From assembly GCF_003344625.1 (NCBI RefSeq), contig NZ_QPKJ02000004.1:682001-746000 (forward strand): a DNA stretch of 64,000 bases, in the 5' to 3' direction. Below are positions 43,592-53,143 of this stretch, piece by piece (positions within the stretch are counted from its first letter, which is position 1; every line of letters begins with the position of its first letter). A program made the translations under genes and the position numbers. The DNA comes from Solirubrobacter deserti (lineage in GTDB: Bacteria > Actinomycetota > Thermoleophilia > Solirubrobacterales > Solirubrobacteraceae). The notes below the pieces were generated by a model that worked only from the letters and a program-made list of their open reading frames with translations, searched no databases and was not told the DNA's origin.

Positions 43592-46500
43592 GTGGTCGAA
43601 GGCTGGGACATCCGCTTGTGCGGGCCCGTTCTCGTCGAGGCGAATGGGCGTCGACTCGACGCAGGGCTCCCAGGGCGCCAGGGGCGTCTGCTGTTCGCGT
43701 ACCTGGTCCTCAACCGTAGCCGCGGCTGCCCGCGCGACGAGCTGATCGACGCCCTGTGGCCCGAAGGGCCGCCCGCCGCCGCCGACTCGGCGCTCAGCGC
43801 GCTGTTGTCGAAGCTGCGCCGCGCGCTGGGTGAAGGCGTGCTGACGGGCCGCGGCGAGCTGCGCCTGCGGCTTGAGGGCTCGGTCAGCGTGGACATCGAG
43901 AGCTCGCGGATCGCGATCGCCGAGGCCGAGGCGGCGATGGAGGCCGGCGACCACGCGTTGGCGGCGGTACGGGCGCGCGACGCGCTGCTCACCGACCTGC
44001 AGACGTTCCTGCCCGACGCCGAGGGCGGCTGGGCGGCCGAACAGCGGCGCGAGCTGGAGACGCTGCGCCTGCGCGGCCTGGAGACGCTGGCCGAGGCCGG
44101 GCTGCGGGCGGGCGGGCGTGAGCTGGGCTCGGCCGAGCAGGCGGCGCGGGCGGCGATCGCGGCGGCGCCGTTCCGCGAGTCCGCGCACCGGCTGCTGATG
44201 GAGGTCCACGAGGCCGCGGGCAACCCGGCGGAGGCGCTGCGGGCGTTCGAGGAGCTGCGGTCGCTGCTGCGCGAGGAGCTCGGCACGACGCCCGGGCCGG
44301 CCGCGATGACGGTCTTCGAGCGCGTGCTGCGCGGCGAGCCGCCTCCCACCTACCGCGGTCCGGCGCCGGTCGTCGCCTCCCCCGTCGCGCTCGAGCCCGC
44401 GCCCTGGCCCGCGCCGCTCGCGGCGGCGGTGGACCGGCACGCGCTGATCGGCCGCCGCGTCGAGCTCGCCTTCCTGGAGCGCTGCTGGCGTGAGGGCGCC
44501 GACGGGCAGCGGGCGCTCGTGCTGCTGGCCGGCGACGCCGGGATCGGGAAGACGCGGCTCGCGGCGGAACTTGCTCGCACCGCGCACGAGGACGGCGCCG
44601 CCGTGCTCTACGGGCGCTTCGACGAGGAGACCCTGACGCCGTACCAGCCCGTGGTCGAGATGCTGCGCGGCTGGTCGGCGGGCGCGCCGCTGGACGCGCT
44701 GCGCGACCGACTCGGCCCGCGCGCGGCCGAGTTGGCGATCCTGCTGCCGGAGTTCGGCCCGCCGCCCGCCGATCACGTGGGCGGCAGCGGCGTGAGCGGG
44801 GCCGAGGCCGACGCGCAGCGTTTCCGGTTCTTCGACGCCGTCGCCGCGCTGTTGGGCGAGATCGGGTCCGAGGCGCCGGTCGTGCTCGTGTTCGACGACC
44901 TCCAGTGGGCGGACCGGCCGACGCTCCAGCTGCTGCGGCACCTGGTGCGCTCGCCCGCGCCGCGGCGCGTGCTGTTCCTCGGCACCTACCGCGAGAGCGA
45001 GATCTCCGACCGCCATCCGCTGCACGAGCTGATCGGCGACCTGCGGCGCGAGGGCACGCTGCGGCGCCTGGAGCTCGGCGGGCTCGCGGAGCTCGAGGTG
45101 GGTGAGCTGGTGGCCGAGCTCGCGCACGCGCCGGCTTCGGAGTCGTTCGTGCACGCGCTCGCGGGCGAGACCGAGGGCAACCCGTTCTTCATCGAGGAGG
45201 TCGTGCGCCACGTCCGCGAGACCGCGGGCGCGTTGAGCGAGGAGGTGACGCTGGAGGAGGCGGGCGTGCCGGACGGCGTGCGCGAGGTCACCTCCCGGCG
45301 GCTGCGCCGGCTGAGCGAACCGACGCACGCCGTGCTGCTCGTGGCCTCGGTCATCGGGCGCGAGTTCGACTACGACGTGCTCGCGACGGTCGTCGACCGG
45401 CCCGACGACGACCTGGTGGAGGCCTTGGAGGAGGCCGTCGAGGCGCGCGTGCTGCGGGAGATCGGGCACGTGGGCCGCTACGGCTTCACGCACGGCCTGG
45501 TCCGGGCGACGCTCTACGACTCGATCTCCCAGCTGCGGCGCGCGCGGCTGCACGGGCGGGTGGGCGAGACGCTCGTGTCCCTGCGTGGTGGCGACCTGGA
45601 CCCGCACCTGGCGATGCTCGCCCACCACTTCGCGCAGGCCGCGCCGGTGGAGCGTCCGGATCGGGCGATCGACTTCGCGCTGGCCGCGGCGCGGCGGGCG
45701 GACCGGCTGCTGGCCTGGGAGGAGGCCGCGCAGCACTACCGGGCGGCGCTGCGCGCGCGGGAGCTCTCGGGCGCGGTCGACGACCACGTGCGCGCGGAGC
45801 TGCTGCTGGCGCTCGGCGCGTCGGAGGAGCGCGCGGGGATGGAGAGCGAGGCGCGCGAGAGCTTCGCCGCCGCGATCCGCGTCGCGCGCGGGCTGCACGA
45901 CCCGGTGCTGCTCACGCGCGGCGTGCTGGGGCAGGCCGGCCCGTGGTCGGCGCTTTCGCGCTCGGACCCCGAGCGCGTCGCGCTGCTGGACGAGGCGATG
46001 ACCGAGCTGCCCGAGGACGACTCCCCGCTGCGCGCGCGGCTGCTCGCCCGCATGTCGCTCGAGCTCTACTACGCGGGCGAGCCGGAGCTGCGGCTGTCGC
46101 TCTCGGACGAGGCGCTGCGGATCGCGCGCCGGCTCGGCGATCCCCGGACGCTCGCCGCCTGCCTGGACGCGCGCCACTACGCGCTGTGGCGGCCCGAGAA
46201 CACCGAGGAGCGGCTCGCGGTGGCCGCGGAGCTGCGCGGCGTGGCCGAGCAGACCGGCGACCCGGAGCTCGAGCTCCAGGGCGCCGCCTGGACGATCATC
46301 GACCTGATGGAGCTCGGCGACATCGACGGCGTCGACATCCAGATCGCGGCGGTGTCGAAGTTGGCCGACGCCCTGCACCGGCCGATCTGGCTGTGGTGGG
46401 CGGGCCTGTTCCGCGCCACCCGCGCGTTGCTGGACGGCCGCTTCGACGAGGCCGAGCAGCTCGCCCAGGAGACGCTGGCGATCGGCCAGCGCGGCCAGGC

Positions 46501-47149
46501 CGAGAACGCCCTGCACTACTACGCGCAGTGCATGTACTCGGTCCGCCGCGAGCAGGGCCGGCTCGCCGAGGTCGAGGGCGCCGTGCGCAACTTCATCGAG
46601 CTCTACCCGGCGATCCCCGCGTGGCGCTCGGCCCTGGCGCTGCTGCTGATCGAGCTGGGCCGGCCGGACGAGGCGCGCGCGGAGTTCGAGGTGATGGCCG
46701 CCAGCGGGTTCGACATCCCGCGCGACGCCAACTGGCTCGTCGCGGTGACCGTGCTCGCCGAGGTGTGCGGCGCGCTGGGCGACGCCGCGCGCGCGGGCCA
46801 GCTGTACGCGATGCTCGAGCCGTACGCGGGCCGCAACGTGGTCGTGGGCCGCAACGCCACCTTCAATGGGTCGGCCTCGTGGTTGCTGGGGCTGCTGGCC
46901 GCGGCGCAGGGGCGATACGAGCTGGCCGAGTCACACTTCGCCGCAGCGCAGGAGATGCACGTGGCGATGGGCGCGCGGCCCTTCCAGGCGCGCACGCAGG
47001 TGGCGTGGGCGGAGATGCTCCTGGCTCAGGGGGACGTCGAGCGCGCGTCGGAGATGCTCGCGGACGCGATCCTGGTCGCGGACGCGTTGGGGATGGTCGT
47101 GTTGGCCGAGCGGGCGCGGTCCTTGGTGCCGGCGGCCAAACCGGCCTAG
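43592..47149 (+). CDS. Large SARP/BTAD-type regulator with AAA ATPase and TPR region
   Basis: 1185 residues, GTG start. Residues 1-95 form an OmpR-like winged helix (RQGRLLFAYLVLNRSRGCPRDELIDALWPEG; LSALLSKLRRALG); 95-245 is the bacterial transcriptional activation (BTAD) domain. An AAA/STAND-like ATPase follows with Walker A LLAGDAGIGKTRLA near residue 311 and Walker B VLVFDDLQWAD, then sensor and winged-helix parts, and from about 650 on TPR-like helical repeats. It is a signal-integrating activator of a type often controlling secondary metabolism. A SARP direct-repeat site precedes its own promoter, so autoregulation is likely. No biosynthetic cluster is visible here. Confidence 0.88.
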   Translation: MVEGWDIRLCGPVLVEANGRRLDAGLPGRQGRLLFAYLVLNRSRGCPRDELIDALWPEGPPAAADSALSALLSKLRRALGEGVLTGRGELRLRLEGSVSVDIESSRIAIAEAEAAMEAGDHALAAVRARDALLTDLQTFLPDAEGGWAAEQRRELETLRLRGLETLAEAGLRAGGRELGSAEQAARAAIAAAPFRESAHRLLMEVHEAAGNPAEALRAFEELRSLLREELGTTPGPAAMTVFERVLRGEPPPTYRGPAPVVASPVALEPAPWPAPLAAAVDRHALIGRRVELAFLERCWREGADGQRALVLLAGDAGIGKTRLAAELARTAHEDGAAVLYGRFDEETLTPYQPVVEMLRGWSAGAPLDALRDRLGPRAAELAILLPEFGPPPADHVGGSGVSGAEADAQRFRFFDAVAALLGEIGSEAPVVLVFDDLQWADRPTLQLLRHLVRSPAPRRVLFLGTYRESEISDRHPLHELIGDLRREGTLRRLELGGLAELEVGELVAELAHAPASESFVHALAGETEGNPFFIEEVVRHVRETAGALSEEVTLEEAGVPDGVREVTSRRLRRLSEPTHAVLLVASVIGREFDYDVLATVVDRPDDDLVEALEEAVEARVLREIGHVGRYGFTHGLVRATLYDSISQLRRARLHGRVGETLVSLRGGDLDPHLAMLAHHFAQAAPVERPDRAIDFALAAARRADRLLAWEEAAQHYRAALRARELSGAVDDHVRAELLLALGASEERAGMESEARESFAAAIRVARGLHDPVLLTRGVLGQAGPWSALSRSDPERVALLDEAMTELPEDDSPLRARLLARMSLELYYAGEPELRLSLSDEALRIARRLGDPRTLAACLDARHYALWRPENTEERLAVAAELRGVAEQTGDPELELQGAAWTIIDLMELGDIDGVDIQIAAVSKLADALHRPIWLWWAGLFRATRALLDGRFDEAEQLAQETLAIGQRGQAENALHYYAQCMYSVRREQGRLAEVEGAVRNFIELYPAIPAWRSALALLLIELGRPDEARAEFEVMAASGFDIPRDANWLVAVTVLAEVCGALGDAARAGQLYAMLEPYAGRNVVVGRNATFNGSASWLLGLLAAAQGRYELAESHFAAAQEMHVAMGARPFQARTQVAWAEMLLAQGDVERASEMLADAILVADALGMVVLAERARSLVPAAKPA

Positions 47150-47175
47150 GGGGCGAAACCGTCCGCCTCGGGGCC

Positions 47176-47181
47176 TAGGTT
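47176..47181 (+). promoter_or_regulatory. Candidate -10 box of leaderless promoter (radA)
   Basis: TAGGTT ends 7 bases before the radA ATG at 47189; no SD is seen. Confidence 0.45.
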
Positions 47182-47188
47182 CTTCGAC

Positions 47189-48541
47189 ATGCCCCGCGCG
47201 ACCACCGTCTTCGTCTGCTCCGCCTGCGCCGCCGAGACGCCGCGCTGGATGGGGCAGTGCCCCGGCTGCAACGCGTGGAACACGCTGGTCGAGGAGAACC
47301 GCGGCGCGGCCGCGAGGAAGGGCGGCGGCGGAGCGCCGCGCGCGGCGGCGACGAGGCCGACCCGGCTCGCCGAGGTCGCCGCGGAGCGCCACGCGCGCCT
47401 GCACACGGGCATCGGCGAGTTGGACCGCGTGCTCGGGGGAGGGCTGGTGCCCGGCAGCCTCGTCCTGCTCGGCGGGTCGCCCGGAATCGGCAAGTCGACG
47501 CTCACGAACATGGCGCTCGGCAACCTCGAGGGCGCGGGGCGCAAGACGCTCTACGTCTCCGGGGAGGAATCCGCGGCGCAGATCCGGCTGCGCGCCGAGC
47601 GGCTGCCCGGCGCCGCTTTGCAGGTGCCCGTGCTGGCCGAGACCGACCTGGACACGGTGCTGGCGACGATGGAGGCCGAGGCGCCGGACGTGTGCGTGGT
47701 GGACTCGGTGCAGACGCTGCACGCGTCCGACCTCACGGGTGCGGCGGGCAGTGTCGGCCAGGTGCGCGAGGTCGCGGACCGGATCACGCGCGTGGCCAAG
47801 CAGCGCAACATCGCCGTGCTGCTCGTGGGCCACGTGACGAAGGAGGGCGCGCTGGCCGGGCCGCGTGTGCTCGAGCACCTCGTGGACTGCGTGCTGCAGT
47901 TCGAGGGCGAGCGCGAACGGACGTACCGCACGCTGCGGGCGCTCAAGAACCGGTTCGGCTCCACGAACGACGTCGGCGTGTTCGAGATGAAGTCGGGCGG
48001 CCTGGTGGAAGTGCAGGACGCGTCCGCGCGCTTCGTCGGCGAGGCGACGCGCGCGCCCGGGAGCGTCGTGCTGGCGGCGATGGAGGGCTCGCGGCCGCTG
48101 CTGGTCGAGGTGCAGGCGCTCGTCTCGCCCTCCGAGCTCGTGCCGCCCCGGCGGGTGGTCAACGGGATCGATCGCAACCGGCTCGCGCTCGTGCTGGCCG
48201 TGCTGGCCCGGCACGCCGGGATCGGGGCCGGAAGCGCCGACGTGTTCGTCAACGTCGCGGGCGGCGTCCGGATCGACGAGCCGGGTGCGGACCTCGCGGT
48301 CGCGCTGGCCGTCGCGAGCGCTGTGCGCGGCGTCACGATGGGTGAGAGCACGCCGATCGCGTGCTTCGGCGAGATCGGCCTCACCGGCGAGCTGCGGTCC
48401 GTCGCGCACGACGACCGGCGCCGCGCGGAGGCGGCGAAGTTCGGCCTGTCACCGGTACTGTCACCCGGTCCGGAGACACCCACTCTGCGCGCTGCGGTGC
48501 GGGCCGCACTCGGCGCTCCGCTCGCCCGTGTAGCAGCCTGA
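47189..48541 (+). CDS. radA: DNA repair protein RadA
   Basis: 450 residues. An N-terminal zinc finger (VCSACAAETPRWMGQCPGC) precedes a RecA-like ATPase with Walker A GGSPGIGKSTL, Walker B VCVVDSVQTLH and the RadA-specific KNRFGSTNDVGVFEM, and ends in a Lon-protease-like domain (VFVNVAGGVRIDEPGADLAVALAVAS). It promotes branch migration in recombinational repair. disA lies next, a conserved association; DisA activity is known to be influenced by RadA. Confidence 0.96.
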   Translation: MPRATTVFVCSACAAETPRWMGQCPGCNAWNTLVEENRGAAARKGGGGAPRAAATRPTRLAEVAAERHARLHTGIGELDRVLGGGLVPGSLVLLGGSPGIGKSTLTNMALGNLEGAGRKTLYVSGEESAAQIRLRAERLPGAALQVPVLAETDLDTVLATMEAEAPDVCVVDSVQTLHASDLTGAAGSVGQVREVADRITRVAKQRNIAVLLVGHVTKEGALAGPRVLEHLVDCVLQFEGERERTYRTLRALKNRFGSTNDVGVFEMKSGGLVEVQDASARFVGEATRAPGSVVLAAMEGSRPLLVEVQALVSPSELVPPRRVVNGIDRNRLALVLAVLARHAGIGAGSADVFVNVAGGVRIDEPGADLAVALAVASAVRGVTMGESTPIACFGEIGLTGELRSVAHDDRRRAEAAKFGLSPVLSPGPETPTLRAAVRAALGAPLARVAA

Positions 48542-48554
48542 TTCACTTTCGTCA

Positions 48555-48594
48555 AGCCCCCCGATTTGGCTCTGGAACGGGAAAAATCGGGGCT
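48555..48594 (+). repeat. Inverted repeat between radA and disA
   Basis: AGCCCC..CGATTT and AAATCGGGGCT pair (two extra C in the left arm) around a loop of about 16 bases. It precedes the disA -10 box. Weak terminator-like, but with no U-run. Confidence 0.4.
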
Positions 48595-48615
48595 AAATAG
48601 CGCTTAAGTAGCTGC

Positions 48616-48621
48616 TAGAAT
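48616..48621 (+). promoter_or_regulatory. Candidate -10 box of leaderless promoter (disA)
   Basis: TAGAAT, close to the sigma70 consensus, ends 6 bases before GTG 48628 and 9 bases before ATG 48631. Confidence 0.5.
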
Positions 48622-48627
48622 TACATC

Positions 48628-49743
48628 GTGATGCAGCCGCGATCAGGGGAAGAGCTCAATGAGCTCGAAGCGCGGCAAGAGCCCCGGTTGGTGAAGGCCC
48701 TCGAGATGGTCGCACCGGGGACCGCGGTACGCGAGGGAATCGACAACATCGTCCACGCGCGCACCGGCGGTCTGATCGTCATCGGCGATCCCGACGAGCT
48801 GGCGTTCTTGTTCTCAGGCGGTATCCGGCTGGATATCGACTACACGCCTGCGCTCGTCTACCAGCTCGCGAAGATGGACGGCGCGATCGCGCTCAACGCC
48901 AACGCGACCAAGATCGCGTGGTGCAACGTGCAGCTGATGCCCGACCCGACGATCCTCACGTCGGAGACCGGCACGCGCCACCGCACGGCCGAGCGCATCT
49001 CCAAGCAGACCGACGCGCTGGTGATCGCCGTCTCGCAGCGCCGCGACGTCGTCTCGCTGTACGTCGATGGCGCGAAGTACATCCTCGAGGAGATCCCCGC
49101 GGTGCTCGCCAAGGCCAACCAGGCCCTGGCCACGCTGGACAAGTATCGCTCCCGCCTGGATCAGGTCTCCACGCGCCTCACGGCGCTGGAGTTCGAAGGC
49201 GGGGTCACGCTCCACGACGTCCTCACCGTCCTGCAGCGCGCCGAGCTGGTGACGCGCATGGCGGTGGAGATCGAGCGCTACATCGTCGAGCTCGGCACCG
49301 AGGGCCGCCTGATCGAGATGCAGCTCGAGGAGACGATGGTCGGCGTCGCGGGCGACAAGGCCGCGCTGCTGCACGACTATCTGGCCGATCCCGTCGAGGA
49401 CGCGTTCGCGATGGCGCTCGACGGCATCTCGCGCCTGCCGCATCAGGACCTGCTCGACTTCGGTCGCCTCGCCGAGCTGCTCGGCTATGACCGCAAGGTC
49501 AACACGCTGGACTATCCCGTCTCGCCCCGCGGCTACCGCATCCTCGGCCGCATCCCGCGGCTCCCGAAGCTGGTGGTGCAGAACATCGTCCGCGAGTTCC
49601 GCGGGCTGGACGAGATCTTGGCCGCCACCGATCCAGAGCTGGAGTCGGTGGAGGGCGTTGGTGAAATCCGGGCGAAGGACATCCGCGAGGGCCTTCGCCG
49701 CCTGCAGGAGATCAACCTCGTGGACCGCTACTTGCAAACCTGA
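48628..49743 (+). CDS. disA: DNA integrity scanning diadenylate cyclase DisA
   Basis: 371 residues. N-terminal DAC domain: KMDGAIALN (DGA motif) and TGTRHRTAERIS (RHR motif) form the active site making c-di-AMP. A helical linker and C-terminal HhH DNA-binding domain (AATDPELESVEGVGEIRAKDIREGL) scan DNA for branched structures. GTG at 48628 or ATG at 48631 may start; the -10 box suggests leaderless initiation here. Placed between radA and carD. Confidence 0.96.
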   Translation: MMQPRSGEELNELEARQEPRLVKALEMVAPGTAVREGIDNIVHARTGGLIVIGDPDELAFLFSGGIRLDIDYTPALVYQLAKMDGAIALNANATKIAWCNVQLMPDPTILTSETGTRHRTAERISKQTDALVIAVSQRRDVVSLYVDGAKYILEEIPAVLAKANQALATLDKYRSRLDQVSTRLTALEFEGGVTLHDVLTVLQRAELVTRMAVEIERYIVELGTEGRLIEMQLEETMVGVAGDKAALLHDYLADPVEDAFAMALDGISRLPHQDLLDFGRLAELLGYDRKVNTLDYPVSPRGYRILGRIPRLPKLVVQNIVREFRGLDEILAATDPELESVEGVGEIRAKDIREGLRRLQEINLVDRYLQT

Positions 49744-49802
49744 CCCAGCAGGAAGGTCCGGCAGCCGGACCCCGCTTAAAGGAGGAACCCCCAATTCCCG
49801 AC

Positions 49803-50375
49803 ATGGCTATTGACCTCGAGGATCTCGAGATCGAGCGTGAGATCGTCAACATCGAGTTCGAGATCGGCGACAACGTGGTCTACCCGCATCATGGGGCCGG
49901 CCAGGTAGTCAAGAAGGAGGAGAAGAACATCCTCGGCGAGGTGCGCGAGTACCTCACGATCAAGATCCTCCACAACGACATGACGGTCATGGTGCCGTGC
50001 GCGAACGCCGGCAAGGCGGGCCTGCGCCGGGTGATCGACGAGGAGACCGTCAAGGCGGTCCTCGGCGTTCTTGCCGCCGACGTGTCGGAGATGCCGAAGA
50101 ACTGGAACCGGCGCTTCAAGCACAACCGGGACAAGATCAAGACCGGCGACATCTACGAGCTCGCCGAGGTCGTTCGCAATCTTGCCGTCCGCGAGCAGGA
50201 CAAGGGCCTGTCGACGGGCGAGAAGCAGATGTACACCCGCGCCAAGAAGATCCTGGCGTCGGAGATGATGTACGCGCTCGAGAAGACCGAGGACGAGGCC
50301 GAGGCCTACCTCGACGAGATTCTCCTCCGCACGGCTGACGAGCTCGCCGCCGCGTCCGCGGCGTCCGCTGAGTAA
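49803..50375 (+). CDS. carD: CarD-family transcriptional regulator
   Basis: 190 residues. The N-terminal RNA-polymerase-interacting Tudor-like domain (FEIGDNVVYPHHGAGQVVKKEEKNI) and the C-terminal helical DNA-binding part (KDKGLSTGEKQMYTRAKKILASEMMYAL) identify CarD, which stabilises the open promoter complex at many promoters. An AAAGGAGG lies 16 bases upstream of the ATG, longer than usual. It follows disA and precedes ispD, the common actinobacterial order. Confidence 0.95.
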   Translation: MAIDLEDLEIEREIVNIEFEIGDNVVYPHHGAGQVVKKEEKNILGEVREYLTIKILHNDMTVMVPCANAGKAGLRRVIDEETVKAVLGVLAADVSEMPKNWNRRFKHNRDKIKTGDIYELAEVVRNLAVREQDKGLSTGEKQMYTRAKKILASEMMYALEKTEDEAEAYLDEILLRTADELAAASAASAE

Positions 50376-51030
50376 CAGGTCCGTCGCGCTCCTGGTGGCC
50401 GCGGGCTCTGGCTCGCGGCTTGGCGCCTCGATTCCGAAGGCGTTCGTCCCGGTCGCCGGGCGGCCGATGATCGAGTGGTCCGTGGCCGCGCTGCGCGCGG
50501 CCGGGATCTCCGAGATCGTGGTCGCCCTGCCTGAGGGCGCCTCCGCGCCAGAGGGGTGCGTCGGCGTGCGCGGCGGCGCGACCCGCTCGGAGTCCGTGCG
50601 CGCGGCGCTGAGCGCCGTGTACTCGGCCCCCACCCACCCCGTCGTGGTGCACGACGCGGCGCGGCCGCTGGTCGAGCCGTCGCTGTTCACCCGCGTGGTG
50701 GACGCGCTCGACGACGCGGACTGCGCGATCGCCGCCGCACGCGTGACGGACACGATCAAGGAGGCCGACGGCGATGTGGTCGTGGCGACCCACGACCGAT
50801 CGCGCCTGTGGGCGGTGCAGACGCCGCAGGCCTTCCGGCGCGGCGCGCTGGAAGCGGCGCTGAGCGTGGATGCCGCGATCCTCGCGCGCGCCACGGACGA
50901 CGCCTGGCTCGTCGAGCGCGGCGGCGGGACCGTGCGCGTGGTGGAGTCCTCACCCGCGAACTTCAAGGTGACGACGCCGCACGACCTGCGCGTCGCCGAG
51001 CTGCTGCTCGGAGAGCGCGTGCGATCCTGA
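50368..51030 (+). CDS. ispD: 2-C-methyl-D-erythritol 4-phosphate cytidylyltransferase
   Basis: 220 residues if begun at CTG 50368, 211 from GTG 50395. The nucleotidyltransferase signature ([26 protein letters not shown]) and [43 protein letters not shown] identify IspD, which activates methylerythritol phosphate with CTP in the MEP pathway. Starting at GTG removes the first beta strand (SVALLV) of the fold; in-frame stop at 50266 bounds the frame and the only starts upstream of GTG are CTG codons. The CTG at 50368 overlaps carD's end and keeps the whole fold. Start therefore uncertain; enzyme secure. Confidence 0.9.
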   Translation: MSNRSVALLVAAGSGSRLGASIPKAFVPVAGRPMIEWSVAALRAAGISEIVVALPEGASAPEGCVGVRGGATRSESVRAALSAVYSAPTHPVVVHDAARPLVEPSLFTRVVDALDDADCAIAAARVTDTIKEADGDVVVATHDRSRLWAVQTPQAFRRGALEAALSVDAAILARATDDAWLVERGGGTVRVVESSPANFKVTTPHDLRVAELLLGERVRS

Positions 51031-51039
51031 ATCGCACGA

Positions 51040-51870
51040 ATGCTCACCGACTACCACGTGCACCTGCGGCCGGACGGCAACGACTCGACGGCCACCCGAT
51101 ACTTCACCGCCGCCAACGCCGAGCACTATCGCGAGGTAGCCGCCTCGCGCGGCGTCGAGGAGCTCGGCGTCTCCGAGCACGTCCACCGCTTCTCCGCCGC
51201 GCTCGACGTGTGGCAGCACCCGTTCTGGCGCCAGAGCGCGGTCGACGACCTGGACGCCTATGTCGGCTTCGTGCGCGAGGAGACCGACCTCAAGCTCGGC
51301 ATCGAGGCCGACTACATCAAGGGCCGCGAGGACCGGATGGCCAACCTGCTCGAAGCGCACGAGTGGGACTACGTGGTCGGCTCGGTGCACTTCCTCGGCG
51401 ACTTCGCCGTGGACTTCGACGACGAGACCGACATCTGGCGCCAGGAGATGTCGGCGGAGCGCGTGTGGGCGAAGTACTTCGAGGCGCTCGCCGAGTCCGC
51501 CCGGTGCGGGCTCTACGACATCATCTCCCACCCCGACCTCGTGAAGATCTGGGGCAAGGCCCGGCCGGTGCCGGAGAAGGACCTGCGGTTCTTCTACGAG
51601 CCGGCCGTCGAGGCGATGCTCGAGGGCAACGTGGCGATGGAGCTGTCCACCGCCGGGCTGCGCAAGCCGGTGGGCGAGATGTACCCGGCGCGCGCGTACC
51701 TGGAGATGGCGGTCGACGCCGGCGTGCCGATCGCGCTGTCCTCGGACGCGCACATTCCCGACCACCTCGCGTACGGCTACGAACAGGCGGTCGAGCTGCT
51801 GCAGGACGTCGGTGTGAAGGAGCTCGCGGTGTTCGAGAAGCGCCAGCGCCGGCTGGAGCCGCTGGGGTGA
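51040..51870 (+). CDS. PHP-domain histidinol-phosphatase-like protein
   Basis: 276 residues. PHP metal-binding motifs in order: [42 protein letters not shown] and [10 protein letters not shown]. These bind a trinuclear metal site hydrolysing phosphomonoesters; the family closest in pattern is HisK-type histidinol phosphatase. It sits between ispD and ispF, overlapping ispF (GTGA). Whether the substrate is histidinol phosphate is inferred; no his genes are nearby. Confidence 0.85.
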   Translation: MLTDYHVHLRPDGNDSTATRYFTAANAEHYREVAASRGVEELGVSEHVHRFSAALDVWQHPFWRQSAVDDLDAYVGFVREETDLKLGIEADYIKGREDRMANLLEAHEWDYVVGSVHFLGDFAVDFDDETDIWRQEMSAERVWAKYFEALAESARCGLYDIISHPDLVKIWGKARPVPEKDLRFFYEPAVEAMLEGNVAMELSTAGLRKPVGEMYPARAYLEMAVDAGVPIALSSDAHIPDHLAYGYEQAVELLQDVGVKELAVFEKRQRRLEPLG

Positions 51871-52331
51871 GGTCGGGGCTCGGGATCGACTCCCACCGCT
51901 TCGCCGAGGGGCGGCGGCTGGTGCTGGGCGGCGTCGAGATCCCGCACGATCGCGGGCTCGAGGGCCACTCCGACGCGGACGTGCTCGCGCACGCGGTGAC
52001 GGACGCGATCCTGGGCGCGGCGGCGCTGGGCGACATCGGCCAGCACTTCCCAGACACGGACTCGGCGTTCAAGGACGCCGACTCGATCGCGCTGCTGCGC
52101 GAGGCGGTCGCGCGGGTGCGCGCGGAGGGCTGGCGCGTCGAGTTCGTGGACGCGACCGTGATGATGGAGCGGCCGAAGCTCGCGCCGCACCGGTCCGCGA
52201 TCATGGCCGTGCTGAGCGAGGCGGTCGGCGCGGACGTGCACGTGAAGGCGACGACCGGCGAGCGGATGGGGTTCGTCGGGCGCGAGGAGGGCGTGGCGGC
52301 GTTGGCCGTCGCGACGCTGGACCGTGCCTGA
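51867..52331 (+). CDS. ispF: 2-C-methyl-D-erythritol 2,4-cyclodiphosphate synthase
   Basis: 154 residues, GTG overlapping the preceding stop. IspF motifs: [35 protein letters not shown] (zinc Asp/His), [16 protein letters not shown] and [16 protein letters not shown]. It cyclises the CDP-ME phosphate from IspD/IspE in isoprenoid synthesis. Forms the third step cluster with ispD. The next gene begins 8 bases before its stop. Confidence 0.95.
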   Translation: MRSGLGIDSHRFAEGRRLVLGGVEIPHDRGLEGHSDADVLAHAVTDAILGAAALGDIGQHFPDTDSAFKDADSIALLREAVARVRAEGWRVEFVDATVMMERPKLAPHRSAIMAVLSEAVGADVHVKATTGERMGFVGREEGVAALAVATLDRA

Positions 52332-52782
52332 GCTCTACGTCGCGCTGCTGCACATGCCGGGCGCGTTCGTCTATGCGGGCACGCAGGCCTCGAGCGTCGC
52401 CGAGGCGGTGGCAGCGTTCGGCGACGAGGTGCTCGGGATCGAGTGGCTGCAGACGTTCGACTCGCTGCCGGCGCGCGGGCAGGAGAACGAAGCGGTGCAG
52501 GCGGTGCTCGCCGGGTTGCTCGACGCGCCGGTCGTGTTCGTCGAAGGCTACGACGAGGACGAGGCCGGCGATCCGTTGGACGGGATGCGCGCGCACCTGG
52601 ACCACTGGGTCGACGAGGCGGCCGAGCGCTTCGGCGAGTTCTCGGTCGGCGCGTACGGCTTCGTGCTGGAGATGCAGCTGGGCGACGAGGTCGAGCTGGG
52701 CTGGGCCTACGGCGGCGCGCTCACGCCCGGGGCGGCGGAGCTGTTCGCCCGTGCCGCCGATATGGCACGGTTCCAGTCATGA
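52324..52782 (+). CDS. Protein of unknown function, 152 residues
   Basis: GTG start overlapping ispF by 8 bases. The sequence ([44 protein letters not shown]) looks like an alpha/beta protein with an acidic middle ([15 protein letters not shown]) and a conserved-looking [25 protein letters not shown]. No family recognised. It overlaps the cupin gene by four bases (ATGA), forming ispD-PHP-ispF-X-cupin in a compact operon. Confidence 0.65.
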   Translation: MPELYVALLHMPGAFVYAGTQASSVAEAVAAFGDEVLGIEWLQTFDSLPARGQENEAVQAVLAGLLDAPVVFVEGYDEDEAGDPLDGMRAHLDHWVDEAAERFGEFSVGAYGFVLEMQLGDEVELGWAYGGALTPGAAELFARAADMARFQS

Positions 52783-53141
52783 GCTACGACATCCATCTCG
52801 ACGACAAGTTCGGGCAGTCGACGTTCATCGACGTCGCGGCCGAGGCCGCGGCGCACGAGCCCTGGTTCAACCAGACGCTCACGACCGTCAATGACAGCGT
52901 CGTGCGCCTCGGCGTGCTCGACGGCGACTTCCACTGGCACAAGCACGAGGTCGAGGACGAGTTCTTCCTCGTGCTCGAGGGGAAGCTGCTGATCGATATC
53001 GAGGGCGCCGACACGGTGACGCTCGAGCCGCACCAGGGCTACACGGTGCCGCGTGGAGTCGTGCACCGCACGCGCGCGCCGGAGGGTCGGACCGTGATCG
53101 TCATGGTCGAGCCCGCCGGGGTGCAGCCGACCGGGGACTGA
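52779..53141 (+). CDS. Cupin-domain protein
   Basis: 120 residues. A single cupin barrel with metal-binding motif 1 GDFHWHKHEVEDEFFLVLEG (His, His, Glu) and motif 2 PHQGYTVPRGVVHRT. Likely a small metal-dependent sugar-isomerase or dioxygenase-like or binding protein in the cytoplasm. Starts in ATGA overlap with the upstream unknown gene. The SWIM-cassette begins two bases after its stop. Function unknown. Confidence 0.8.
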   Translation: MSYDIHLDDKFGQSTFIDVAAEAAAHEPWFNQTLTTVNDSVVRLGVLDGDFHWHKHEVEDEFFLVLEGKLLIDIEGADTVTLEPHQGYTVPRGVVHRTRAPEGRTVIVMVEPAGVQPTGD

Positions 53142-53143
53142 GC

